Below are positions 13,870 to 20,716 of a stretch of DNA of 25,942 bases, piece by piece. Each line of letters starts with the position of its first letter. Positions within the stretch are counted from its first letter, which is position 1. The translations under genes and the position numbers were made by a program. Origin of the DNA: a virus; IMG/VR virus record IMGVR_UViG_3300029258_001786, positions 1 through 25,942 of that record, one strand, 5' to 3'. Below the pieces are notes generated by a model. It was not told the DNA's origin. It searched no databases and was given only the letters and a program-made list of their open reading frames with translations.

Positions 13870-15008
13870 ATGAGCGAAAGCCAAAAGCGATCCATTTTTG
13901 GGATACATGATATACGGTAAAAATTGCCGCCTCATGTGGTAACGCATGTTGCAAACCCGGTGAACTCAGGGGAACTCTAGACCAGACAATCCTGAGCCAA
14001 GCCTCAATTGAGGAAGGTGCAACGACTATCCCGAAAGGGAGTACACTACAAGTCGGTAGTGGAAGCGCCGGGCAACCTGTAAAGGTTGGTGATATAGTCT
14101 AATCTTGTAGGGGACTACAAGCAGCGAAAGCGGTTATTGATTGACGACCAATAGCGAATATAAATGTTTTTAGTAGAACTACATGGCTCAGTCAAGCATA
14201 TTACCGAGTACTCGGGGATGTTATGATTGAAATGCCCGCAGAATTTGCTCAGCTTAAAGGTGGGTCAAACCTTTTTGTCTGGGATTCAGCGATAAGTTCT
14301 TTTGAGCCAACGGTATCAATAGTAGCAAGAGAAATGACAGGTGACATTATAGCTACTAATGTAGCTGGTAATGTTACGGAATATGCAGCTGACACGGATG
14401 GGGATGTTATAGATGAGGATAACGTAAATGGAACGTCTGTAATTGATGCAGCTGAAGGGATAGCAACCATTACAGTTAAGGCAAGCACTGGAAAGGATGA
14501 ACTGAAAGAAGGGTGGTATGTAATTAAGGCTACAGCGGCAGCAACAGTAGACATTTATGCTATGAGCAGTTCAAATTTCGCAAGGGGAACAGATGAGGCG
14601 TATGAGGATGATGACGGCAAAATTACGGCGTCTCCGATTACTGTGCCGGCCTCGGGGGCAACGGTTGATGTAGATAATTTTGGACTTACCCTTACCGGCG
14701 GCAGTTCATCAGCAATAGCCATGACCACCGATGATACGGCGAAATTTTATGTACAAAAGCCGCATGGTGGTAGCTATAGCGCCATTATAGGCGAGCAACC
14801 TATGGATTTTCAGGAGTATGGAATGACAATATTTTCGGAGACTAACGCGGGCACTCTTTACAATATGTTGCTGTATAGAGTCAAGCCAGCGGGAATGAGC
14901 TTTCCGTTTCCCGAAAAAAATTATGGTGAATTTAATGTTAATGTTCAGGTTATGTACGATAGTACAGAAAATAGAATAGGAATTTTCAGCAATACGACAC
15001 CTGAATGA
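13870..15008 (+). CDS. Major tail tube protein, split by a group I intron
   Basis: The gene is best read as exon 1 13870-13918 joined to exon 2 14167-15008 (891 spliced bases, 296 residues). Exon 1 has a perfect AAAGGAGG ribosome site and encodes MSESQKRSIFGIHDIR plus one base. Without splicing a TAA (13918-13920) follows at once. Exon 2 reads FFSRTTWLSQAYYRVLGD and continues into the long frame. FGIH...YxxxxxLGDV near the N-terminus and the ELxGGSN-like element (AQLKGGSNLFVW) match the pattern of siphovirus major tail proteins, which form the tube. The internal ATG 14223 lacks a ribosome site and would drop conserved N-terminal residues. The Gly/Thr/Ala-rich beta content fits. The C-terminal half (about 125-270 of exon 2) may include an Ig-like extra domain. 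Confidence 0.8.
13919..14166 (+). ncRNA. Group I self-splicing intron (IA-type), 248 nt
   Basis: The conserved core can be folded by eye. P1: exon CGGU (13915-13918) with GCCG (13926-13929), giving the U-G pair at the 5' splice site. P2: 13933-13948 with a GTAA loop. P3: CCCGG 13956-13960 with CCGGG 14068-14072. P4: CTCAGG 13965-13970 with CCTGAG 13991-13996. P6: CCTC...GAGG 14002-14013. P7: GACTAT 14024-14029 with ATAGTC 14094-14099. Two hairpins, P7.1 (14030-14039) and P7.2 (14044-14061), mark subgroup IA. P8 (14073-14088) has a GTAA loop. P9 lies at 14104-14121. The terminal G is 14166. The first five intron bases AAAAA can pair with the exon 2 start TTTTT as P10. There is no homing endonuclease ORF. 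Confidence 0.9.
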
Positions 15009-15268
15009 TGGATGAGATAAGAGCGTTAATAACTGAGGAAGAAAGAAGCTTAAAACACATGGCCGCGGGAAAGCAAATTATCCCGCGGCTTATCAAGGGT
15101 TCTTCAATGGTTAAGCGAGCCGGGCGGCCGTTGGAAATTACAGAGCCATTGTTTAACGCTTTTAAGCTCAGGTATTGCCCGGCCTGTCATGAGGGGGAGA
15201 AGTTTTTGATTTTTAAATATGTGGCGGTTTGTATGATTTGCAATGAATTTTATTTTATAACGAGGTAG
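15005..15268 (+). CDS. Small zinc-ribbon protein between tail tube and chaperone
   Basis: An 87-residue protein with CPAC (Cys58, Cys61) and CMIC (Cys76, Cys79), a classical four-cysteine zinc ribbon in the C-terminal half. The N-terminal half is basic and partly helical (RALITEEERSLKHMAAGKQ). ATG 15005 overlaps the tube gene stop, with a second in-frame ATG at 15008. It ends one base before the chaperone gene. Its position inside the tail assembly block suggests a role in tail assembly or a small regulatory factor; no family was identified. Confidence 0.6.
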   Translation: MMDEIRALITEEERSLKHMAAGKQIIPRLIKGSSMVKRAGRPLEITEPLFNAFKLRYCPACHEGEKFLIFKYVAVCMICNEFYFITR

Positions 15269-15269
15269 T

Positions 15270-15620
15270 ATGAAAGACACAATGGTAATCGGGGGAAAAG
15301 AAGTTGAAATTATTTTCAGGTATGTGCATTACATGAAATTCATGGGCGTGTATAACAGGCTCATAGAAGTTGATAGAAAACTGCAGGCGAAAGGGCAAAG
15401 ATACAACTTTGATTATTTTGTTTTCAGGTGTATATGGAAATGCATTCCAAAAAAAGGATTTTGGCCTTTCAAAAAGCCATTCCGGTCATTAAGAAAAATG
15501 ATTAAAGAAGTCAGGGTTAACGAATATAAAGTAGTAACCAATTTTTTTAATGATAGAGTTTTAAATCCTGTGAATGAATTAGAAGAGGATAGGGAGCAGG
15601 GAAACTTGAAAGCGGTATAA
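15270..15620 (+). CDS. Tail assembly chaperone, short form (gpG-like)
   Basis: A 116-residue protein lying between tail tube and tape measure, the invariable place of gpG-type tail assembly chaperones. N-terminal strands (TMVIGGKEVEIIFRYVHYMKF) precede a basic helical region. Such chaperones coat the tape measure protein and recruit tube subunits. Near the 3' end it contains the heptamer G GGA AAC at 15599-15605 in the phase needed for -1 slippage, so most ribosomes end at TAA 15618-15620 and a minority make the longer product. GAGG lies at ribosome-binding distance before ATG 15270. Confidence 0.75.
   Translation: MKDTMVIGGKEVEIIFRYVHYMKFMGVYNRLIEVDRKLQAKGQRYNFDYFVFRCIWKCIPKKGFWPFKKPFRSLRKMIKEVRVNEYKVVTNFFNDRVLNPVNELEEDREQGNLKAV
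15599..15605 (+). promoter_or_regulatory. -1 ribosomal frameshift site GGGAAAC
   Basis: The heptamer falls as G_GGA_AAC relative to the upstream frame (codons 15600-15602 and 15603-15605), the X_XXY_YYZ phase of a canonical -1 slippery site; lambda uses G_GGA_AAG for gpG-T. The -1 frame is open from 15593 through 15997. AGGGAG at 15591-15596 lies just upstream and could act as an internal Shine-Dalgarno element, though closer than in dnaX. No strong downstream stem is apparent. Confidence 0.85.
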
Positions 15621-15997
15621 GTTTTGACGAGTATATATTAAAATTGGATGATATAATTGATAATCAGATTATGATATTACAGACAAAGGGGTGGAATAAA
15701 AAAGATATTTATAGTACTGAGATAAGAAAAGCGGTTTTATATTTGATTGAGGAAGAGAAAAGAGAATACGAGAAAATAATGAATGATAATATTTTATTAT
15801 ATAGAGTTCATGGGATAGAGCCAACAAAAGACTTAGATACTGATATTTATAAAGATTACTTAAATGAAAAGATCAATCAAAGAGATGAAAGGATGCTACA
15901 AGATTTCAACAAAAAGAAGAATCATGATATTGGTTTTGACGAGCAAATAAAGAATGAAATAATAGGCAAGCAATTGAAGGCACAGGGCAATGGCTGA
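15605..15997 (+). CDS. Tail assembly chaperone, frameshift extension (gpT-like)
   Basis: The -1 frame product: after Asn at codon 15603-15605 decoding continues at 15605 with LESGISFDEYILKLDDII, giving a fused protein of about 242 residues (112 from the first frame, 130 from the second). The extension is acidic and helical and ends in a Lys-rich tail, as in other gpT domains that bind tube subunits. Independent initiation is unlikely: the first candidate start is a TTG at 15644 with no ribosome site. Its stop overlaps the tape measure start (ATG 15990). The arrangement duplicates the lambda G/GT logic. Confidence 0.75.
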   Translation, partial: LESGISFDEYILKLDDIIDNQIMILQTKGWNKKDIYSTEIRKAVLYLIEEEKREYEKIMNDNILLYRVHGIEPTKDLDTDIYKDYLNEKINQRDERMLQDFNKKKNHDIGFDEQIKNEIIGKQLKAQGNG

Positions 15998-17981
15998 GCG
16001 AATAGAACTAGAGATAATATTAGAGAATGGTCAACTAATAGCAGCCACAAAGAAAAGCGCGGCTGCTTTAGAGGATACCGGAGAGGCTGCCCAAGAGGCC
16101 GGTGACAAAGGCTCAAAGGGCATGAAAAAAATGGCCGGTGGCGTTGGTATGCTTGGAAAAGCATTAAAAGCCTTTCTTGCTCTTGGAATTGTTCGGTTCT
16201 TTATCGATATTGGCAAAAAGGCATTTAAAGCAGCCGCACAAATGGAGCAATTTGAGGTTGCATTTTCCACTATGTTGGGGAGTGCAAAAAATGCAAAAAA
16301 CCTATTAAAAGAAATAAAAGATTTCTCTGCGGAAACACCTTTCCAACTACCGGGATTGGTTGAGACGTCAAAGCAACTTTTAGCGTTCGGGGTTGAACAA
16401 GAAAAGATTGTTGAAACTATGCGTAATCTTGGAAACGCAGCCCAGGGTAATCAAGAAATACTTTCCCGGTTAGGCCTTGCTTACGGTAAAGTTAAAACTA
16501 TTGGCAAAGCAAGTATGGAAGAGATTCGTCAATTTGCTGAAGCTGGGGTGCCAATTATCCAGGCGCTTGCCGATAAATTTGGGGTGACTACAACTGCTAT
16601 TGTTAAGATGGTAAGTCAGGGCAAAGTAGGTTTTGCTGATGTTGATATGGCACTCAAAAATCTTACCACTGGAACCGGCAAATTTGCGGGCATGCTTGAA
16701 AAACAATCCCGCACCATGTCAGGTATGTTTTCAACTCTTAAAGACAACTTTACTTTAGTTTTAATTGATATGGGTAAAAAGATGGGTCCGGGTATAAAGG
16801 ATCTAATTAAATCTTTTGGTTTGCTTACAAAATCGGGTGGTGTTTTAGGTAAAGTTCTTGGCAAGGTCGGAAATATTGTTTCTATTATTGGTTCTGCTAT
16901 AGCTGGACTTGTTACCGGTATATCATGGTTAATTAACAAAATAACAGTGGCAGGTAATTCATTAGTAATTTTAAATAATAAAAGAAAATTATTAACTGCT
17001 ACAGGTGAAAAACAATTACAGTTAGAAAAAACGATTAAAGAAGCTGAAGACGAAAACGTTAAATCCAAAAAGGAATTGATAGAGTCAGAAAAACAATTAT
17101 TACAAATTAAAAATAATCTTGTAAAGTCAGGACGGGAATTGGTCGGGCTTGAAAATGCTCAAAGAGTGGCAATAATGGAACAGGCTAAATTATTGGCAGA
17201 TGCAACAAAGACCCTTGATCCTACAGCCGGAAGAAAAGGGGAAAAAGAAGATAAGGGAAAAAAAGGCGTTGACCCATTCCAGGAAAGACTTGATAAATTT
17301 GCTAATTATTCAAGCTCTTTAATTTCAATGGCAAGTAGTTTATCCGGTCAGCTTGGGGACATCTGGGATGCAGAGCAACAAAGGGCAATGGCTAACCTTG
17401 AAAACGGTTATAAATTTAGAAAGGCATTGATTGAGGCTACTGTCAAGGATGAGGATGAAAAAAGGAAGGCACTTACTGAGCAAGATAAATTATTTGAATT
17501 ACATCAGAAGCTAATCAAAAGACGCGAGGCAAAGCGTGAAAAGAAATTAAGAATAGCAAGCGCGATTATTTCAGCCCTTGCCGCTGGTGTCTCGGCCCTT
17601 GCCGCCATGAGTTCGATTCCGATCGTCGGGCCTATTCTTGGACTAATTTTTATGGGATTAACAATTGCCGCTGGTATGGCCGTTGTACAGCAAATTTCAC
17701 AAACGCCCGAACCGTCGATGTTTGCCAAAGGCGTCTTTGATTTACCAGAGAATAAGCTAGGCATGTTGCATGCAGGTGAAACAGTTCTCACAAAACCGAT
17801 AACCGAGAATTTAAAGAAATCAGAAATTACTTTATCAGGTCCAGAGGGCGGGGATGAAAGCCCGCGTATTGTTCAAGTGCTGCTTGACTCTAAAGTATTA
17901 GCTGAAGGAATAGAGGAACCAAGAACTGAGAAAGCCAGGTCAATGGGTGTTAATAATTATGGTGAAGAGGGTGTTTACTAA
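15990..17981 (+). CDS. Tape measure protein
   Basis: A 663-residue protein. The N-terminal region (about 50-265) has the phage tape measure domain pattern, including AAAQMEQFEVAFSTMLGSAK, FSAETPFQLPGLVETSKQLL, AFGVEQEKI, ASMEEIRQFAEAGVPIIQAL and FADVDMALKNLT. Hydrophobic stretches lie around 290-315 and 521-569, a coiled coil around 340-410, and the C-terminal HAGETVLTK near 594 is a usual closing motif. It spans the tube lumen and sets tail length; at roughly 1.5 angstroms per residue this predicts a tail near 100 nm (inference). It overlaps the chaperone gene by eight bases. The hydrophobic parts may enter the host membrane during DNA ejection. Confidence 0.9.
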   Translation: MAERIELEIILENGQLIAATKKSAAALEDTGEAAQEAGDKGSKGMKKMAGGVGMLGKALKAFLALGIVRFFIDIGKKAFKAAAQMEQFEVAFSTMLGSAKNAKNLLKEIKDFSAETPFQLPGLVETSKQLLAFGVEQEKIVETMRNLGNAAQGNQEILSRLGLAYGKVKTIGKASMEEIRQFAEAGVPIIQALADKFGVTTTAIVKMVSQGKVGFADVDMALKNLTTGTGKFAGMLEKQSRTMSGMFSTLKDNFTLVLIDMGKKMGPGIKDLIKSFGLLTKSGGVLGKVLGKVGNIVSIIGSAIAGLVTGISWLINKITVAGNSLVILNNKRKLLTATGEKQLQLEKTIKEAEDENVKSKKELIESEKQLLQIKNNLVKSGRELVGLENAQRVAIMEQAKLLADATKTLDPTAGRKGEKEDKGKKGVDPFQERLDKFANYSSSLISMASSLSGQLGDIWDAEQQRAMANLENGYKFRKALIEATVKDEDEKRKALTEQDKLFELHQKLIKRREAKREKKLRIASAIISALAAGVSALAAMSSIPIVGPILGLIFMGLTIAAGMAVVQQISQTPEPSMFAKGVFDLPENKLGMLHAGETVLTKPITENLKKSEITLSGPEGGDESPRIVQVLLDSKVLAEGIEEPRTEKARSMGVNNYGEEGVY

Positions 17982-20716
17982 TGCATGACTTTTATAATGA
18001 CATATACATGAAATTCGATTATGATCCACAGAATAATAAATTTGCATTCGAAAAAAATGTTATAGGCCCTGAAGAATGGATAGTGATTGATTTAGTCGAT
18101 TATACGTATACAGATGATAATTCAATATTTGTTAATGATTCATTGGGTAGTGATACCAACCCAGGAACGCAGGCACTACCGAAAAAAACATTACTCGCCT
18201 CTGCGAATGCGTGCACAAGCACAAAAACAAAAGTAGTTGCTCTTTTTAATGAAGAATATAATGAAGAGTTAGACACTATTGATAATAGTAATTTTGCAGG
18301 GTTTTATGGGAAGTTTTCTAATGCCAAATACACAAAAAGGGTGCTGGATTATACCCCGTCCGATGCGAATTCAATCTTTGTTGCAAAGACAGGAAATGAT
18401 ACTACTGGCAATGGTACGGAATCACTGCCTTATCTTACAATAGGCCACGCCGGTTCTCAGTGTGATGTCACACACCAGGCGGTTGTTATCAATGATGTTA
18501 ATGCCTCCCAGACGTATGTAGAGGAAGGCTTTTCTATGACAGGAAATTTTAAAAAGCTTGTTGCAAGGATAGGATTTGCCCCGGATATTCAATTACATGC
18601 CAATCCGTCTTTTGTTGATTCGATGAGTACAAAAAAAGCAATTTCTGAATTCACAGGTAATTCGATCACTGGAGCGTCATGTGGTGTTTTTTCAGATGAT
18701 AATTTTGTTGTTGCTTATTATGACAGTATCTCAACTGAAAGTTATTTTTCTATATATGATAGTGATGGAACTCTTATCACTGGTCCGACTTCATTCCACA
18801 CGCAAGGGACTGTTACAGTTAATAGTTGTACGGTGCTTGAAAATCAGAATTTTGTTATAATTTATGCTGACGCTTTAGATGCTAACGCTGGTGAATTCGT
18901 AATATATGATTCTTCTGGAACAATTGTAAAATCGTCGACTGAGTTTGATAGCGGGTCAGTAGCTTATTTTGCAGTAATTGGTTTATCTGACTCAAGTTTT
19001 GTAATTGCATATGTTGATACCGGAGACAACAAAGCATATTTTACAATATATGATTCTACTGGAACAGTAACAAAAGCAAAAACAGAATTTGATTCAGGGG
19101 TTGCGAGTTACATCAGGGTTAAATCAATGTCAAACGACAATTTTGTTATAATGTATAACGGAAGCGGAGGAAACGAGTATCAAATATTTGATTCTACTGG
19201 AACACAGGTAAAAGCAGCTACAAGCGTTGGTTATCAAAACCAGCATTATGATATGGATATTGATTCAAATGATAATATAATTATGGCAGGCCGGACGGCT
19301 GTTCCCGATGGTCGTTATCGTGTTTTGGATTCTGATGGAACTATTTTAACGTCCGGGAATATATGGACCGCAAATGATCCGAACGATATAAGAGTAAATG
19401 CAATGTCTAACGGTGCTTTTGTTATATCTTATAGTGATGCCGACGACGGCGACAAAGGAAAATTTACAATCATAGATCAATTATATAATCAGATAGTAAC
19501 GGCAACAGAATTTGAAGCCGGAGCGATCCAGGATTTATCAAGCTGTATGCAAAGCACAAATGATTTTGTCTTTACATATATGGACGACGACGATGGAGAC
19601 AAAGGGAAGTTTGTAATATATGATTCTTATAGATATGATTGTATTCAGATTGACGCAGATGCAATTATAAACGGTGTATCAATAAAGTGTTATGATGAAA
19701 ATTTTTGTTATAGAATGCTTTATGTAAATGGAACCGACCTTGATTTATTCTGGACTGAGCTTAAAAACGCTGAGAACGTAAATAGGGGAAATGATGCATA
19801 TGCTGTTTATTCTAACCATGAAGTTAATGCAAGTAATTGTACGATACATGACAGTGACCAGGGCATTTACTGCGAAAGCACAGCTGCAATATTTGAAGAT
19901 TGTCTATTTTATAGATGCAATAAAACGGGGTATGCTTTACACATAAAAGGTGCGGCGGCTGGTAGTGGGGATATAACGGTTGAACATGTGACATTTTTTG
20001 CCAATAATTCTGCAATGAGATTTGAAAATAATAACGGCGCTAATGAGACAATAATCAATAATATTATTCACGACAACTCAATTTACGGAATCAATGCAGA
20101 TGTGGCCGTCACGTTCTCATATTCAATAAATACGGACGTTCTTAATAATGCGACCGCTGGAACCTCGGTTGTTGCTGCCAATCCTCTTTTTGTGAATGAG
20201 GGGGCGCTCATCGAAGCGGATACGGATTTAAATTTGAAGAAAAGAGTGCTGGGGTATCCAGTGGACTCTCCAGGATATTTATTAGCTAATGACACCAATC
20301 CAGATAGGGACGGGGGGGCACACAATTCAACCCCGATAGGTGATGTTGAAAGCTGGACAAGTTTTTCCGTGGAGAAGCCAGGGGGCGGCTTTAAAGTTGT
20401 TCACAAAGCAGTCGGAAAAACAAAAACAGATAGAAAAGACGGATCAATCGCAAGCACGTACGAGGCTTGGCAAGAGGAAGTCACAATAAATTTTGGTGAG
20501 GGTATAAGAAACGCCGATTATGATAATATCATGCTTATGCTCAATAGTGGAAATGATGAAATAAGATTTTACCCTGATTCAGTAACAAACCCGAGTAATT
20601 TTAATGTTTATTTCTTAATTTATGATAATGTTAATGCGAGTGCTGACCATTACAAGTTAACTGAAACCGGGCGGCAAAATCTAAGGATTAAATTTGCGAG
20701 GGCGTACAGTCCATGA
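17981..20716 (+). CDS. Large tail-tip protein: beta-helix, seven-bladed propeller and tail-attachment domain
   Basis: A 911-residue protein. Residues 45-210 have a DUF1565-like beta-helix opening (FVNDSLGSDTNPGTQALPKKT). Residues 222-556 hold seven imperfect repeats of about 48 residues with the pattern NFVIxYxD...YFxIYDSxGT...TEFDSG, which fits a beta-propeller. Residues 557-760 return to Asn/Ile-rich beta-helix rungs (VNASNCTIHDS, IINNIIHDNSI). The C-terminus (about 790-911) has SWTSFSVEKPGGGFKVV, YEAWQEEVTINFGEG and a final strand, resembling the fold of distal tail or collar proteins. An AGAGGG ribosome site precedes ATG 17981. Position after the tape measure, where Dit is usually found, suggests that it combines attachment to the tail with a surface-binding head. 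Ligand unknown. Confidence 0.7.
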   Translation: MHDFYNDIYMKFDYDPQNNKFAFEKNVIGPEEWIVIDLVDYTYTDDNSIFVNDSLGSDTNPGTQALPKKTLLASANACTSTKTKVVALFNEEYNEELDTIDNSNFAGFYGKFSNAKYTKRVLDYTPSDANSIFVAKTGNDTTGNGTESLPYLTIGHAGSQCDVTHQAVVINDVNASQTYVEEGFSMTGNFKKLVARIGFAPDIQLHANPSFVDSMSTKKAISEFTGNSITGASCGVFSDDNFVVAYYDSISTESYFSIYDSDGTLITGPTSFHTQGTVTVNSCTVLENQNFVIIYADALDANAGEFVIYDSSGTIVKSSTEFDSGSVAYFAVIGLSDSSFVIAYVDTGDNKAYFTIYDSTGTVTKAKTEFDSGVASYIRVKSMSNDNFVIMYNGSGGNEYQIFDSTGTQVKAATSVGYQNQHYDMDIDSNDNIIMAGRTAVPDGRYRVLDSDGTILTSGNIWTANDPNDIRVNAMSNGAFVISYSDADDGDKGKFTIIDQLYNQIVTATEFEAGAIQDLSSCMQSTNDFVFTYMDDDDGDKGKFVIYDSYRYDCIQIDADAIINGVSIKCYDENFCYRMLYVNGTDLDLFWTELKNAENVNRGNDAYAVYSNHEVNASNCTIHDSDQGIYCESTAAIFEDCLFYRCNKTGYALHIKGAAAGSGDITVEHVTFFANNSAMRFENNNGANETIINNIIHDNSIYGINADVAVTFSYSINTDVLNNATAGTSVVAANPLFVNEGALIEADTDLNLKKRVLGYPVDSPGYLLANDTNPDRDGGAHNSTPIGDVESWTSFSVEKPGGGFKVVHKAVGKTKTDRKDGSIASTYEAWQEEVTINFGEGIRNADYDNIMLMLNSGNDEIRFYPDSVTNPSNFNVYFLIYDNVNASADHYKLTETGRQNLRIKFARAYSP
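18644..19648 (+). repeat. Seven imperfect ~144-base coding repeats (propeller blades)
   Basis: The repeats encode the propeller of the 911-residue protein. At DNA level several units share almost the same core, ATATATGATTCTACTGGAAC or close variants near 18900, 19045 and 19190, followed by AAAGC and GAATTTGATTCAGG-type sequence. Such local identity could allow blade number to change by recombination. The last two units are more diverged and share a GACGACGGCGACAAAGGAAA-like segment. Confidence 0.6.

Noticed and set aside
14154-14166. Alternative 3' splice site at G14154, giving exon 2 that begins CGAATATAAATG.
   Set aside because: It would cut into the last intron hairpin (14134-14156) and lacks the TTTTT that can pair with AAAAA as P10; G14166 gives a better fit.
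14223-15008. Major tail protein starting at ATG 14223.
   Set aside because: There is no ribosome site, and the frame upstream to 14145 reads conserved tail-protein-like residues. Exon 1 with a perfect ribosome site supplies the true N-terminus.
15644-15997. Independent 117-residue gene starting at TTG 15644.
   Set aside because: No ribosome site was seen. The frame is open from 15593 and joined in phase to the slippery heptamer, so a frameshift product is the better reading.
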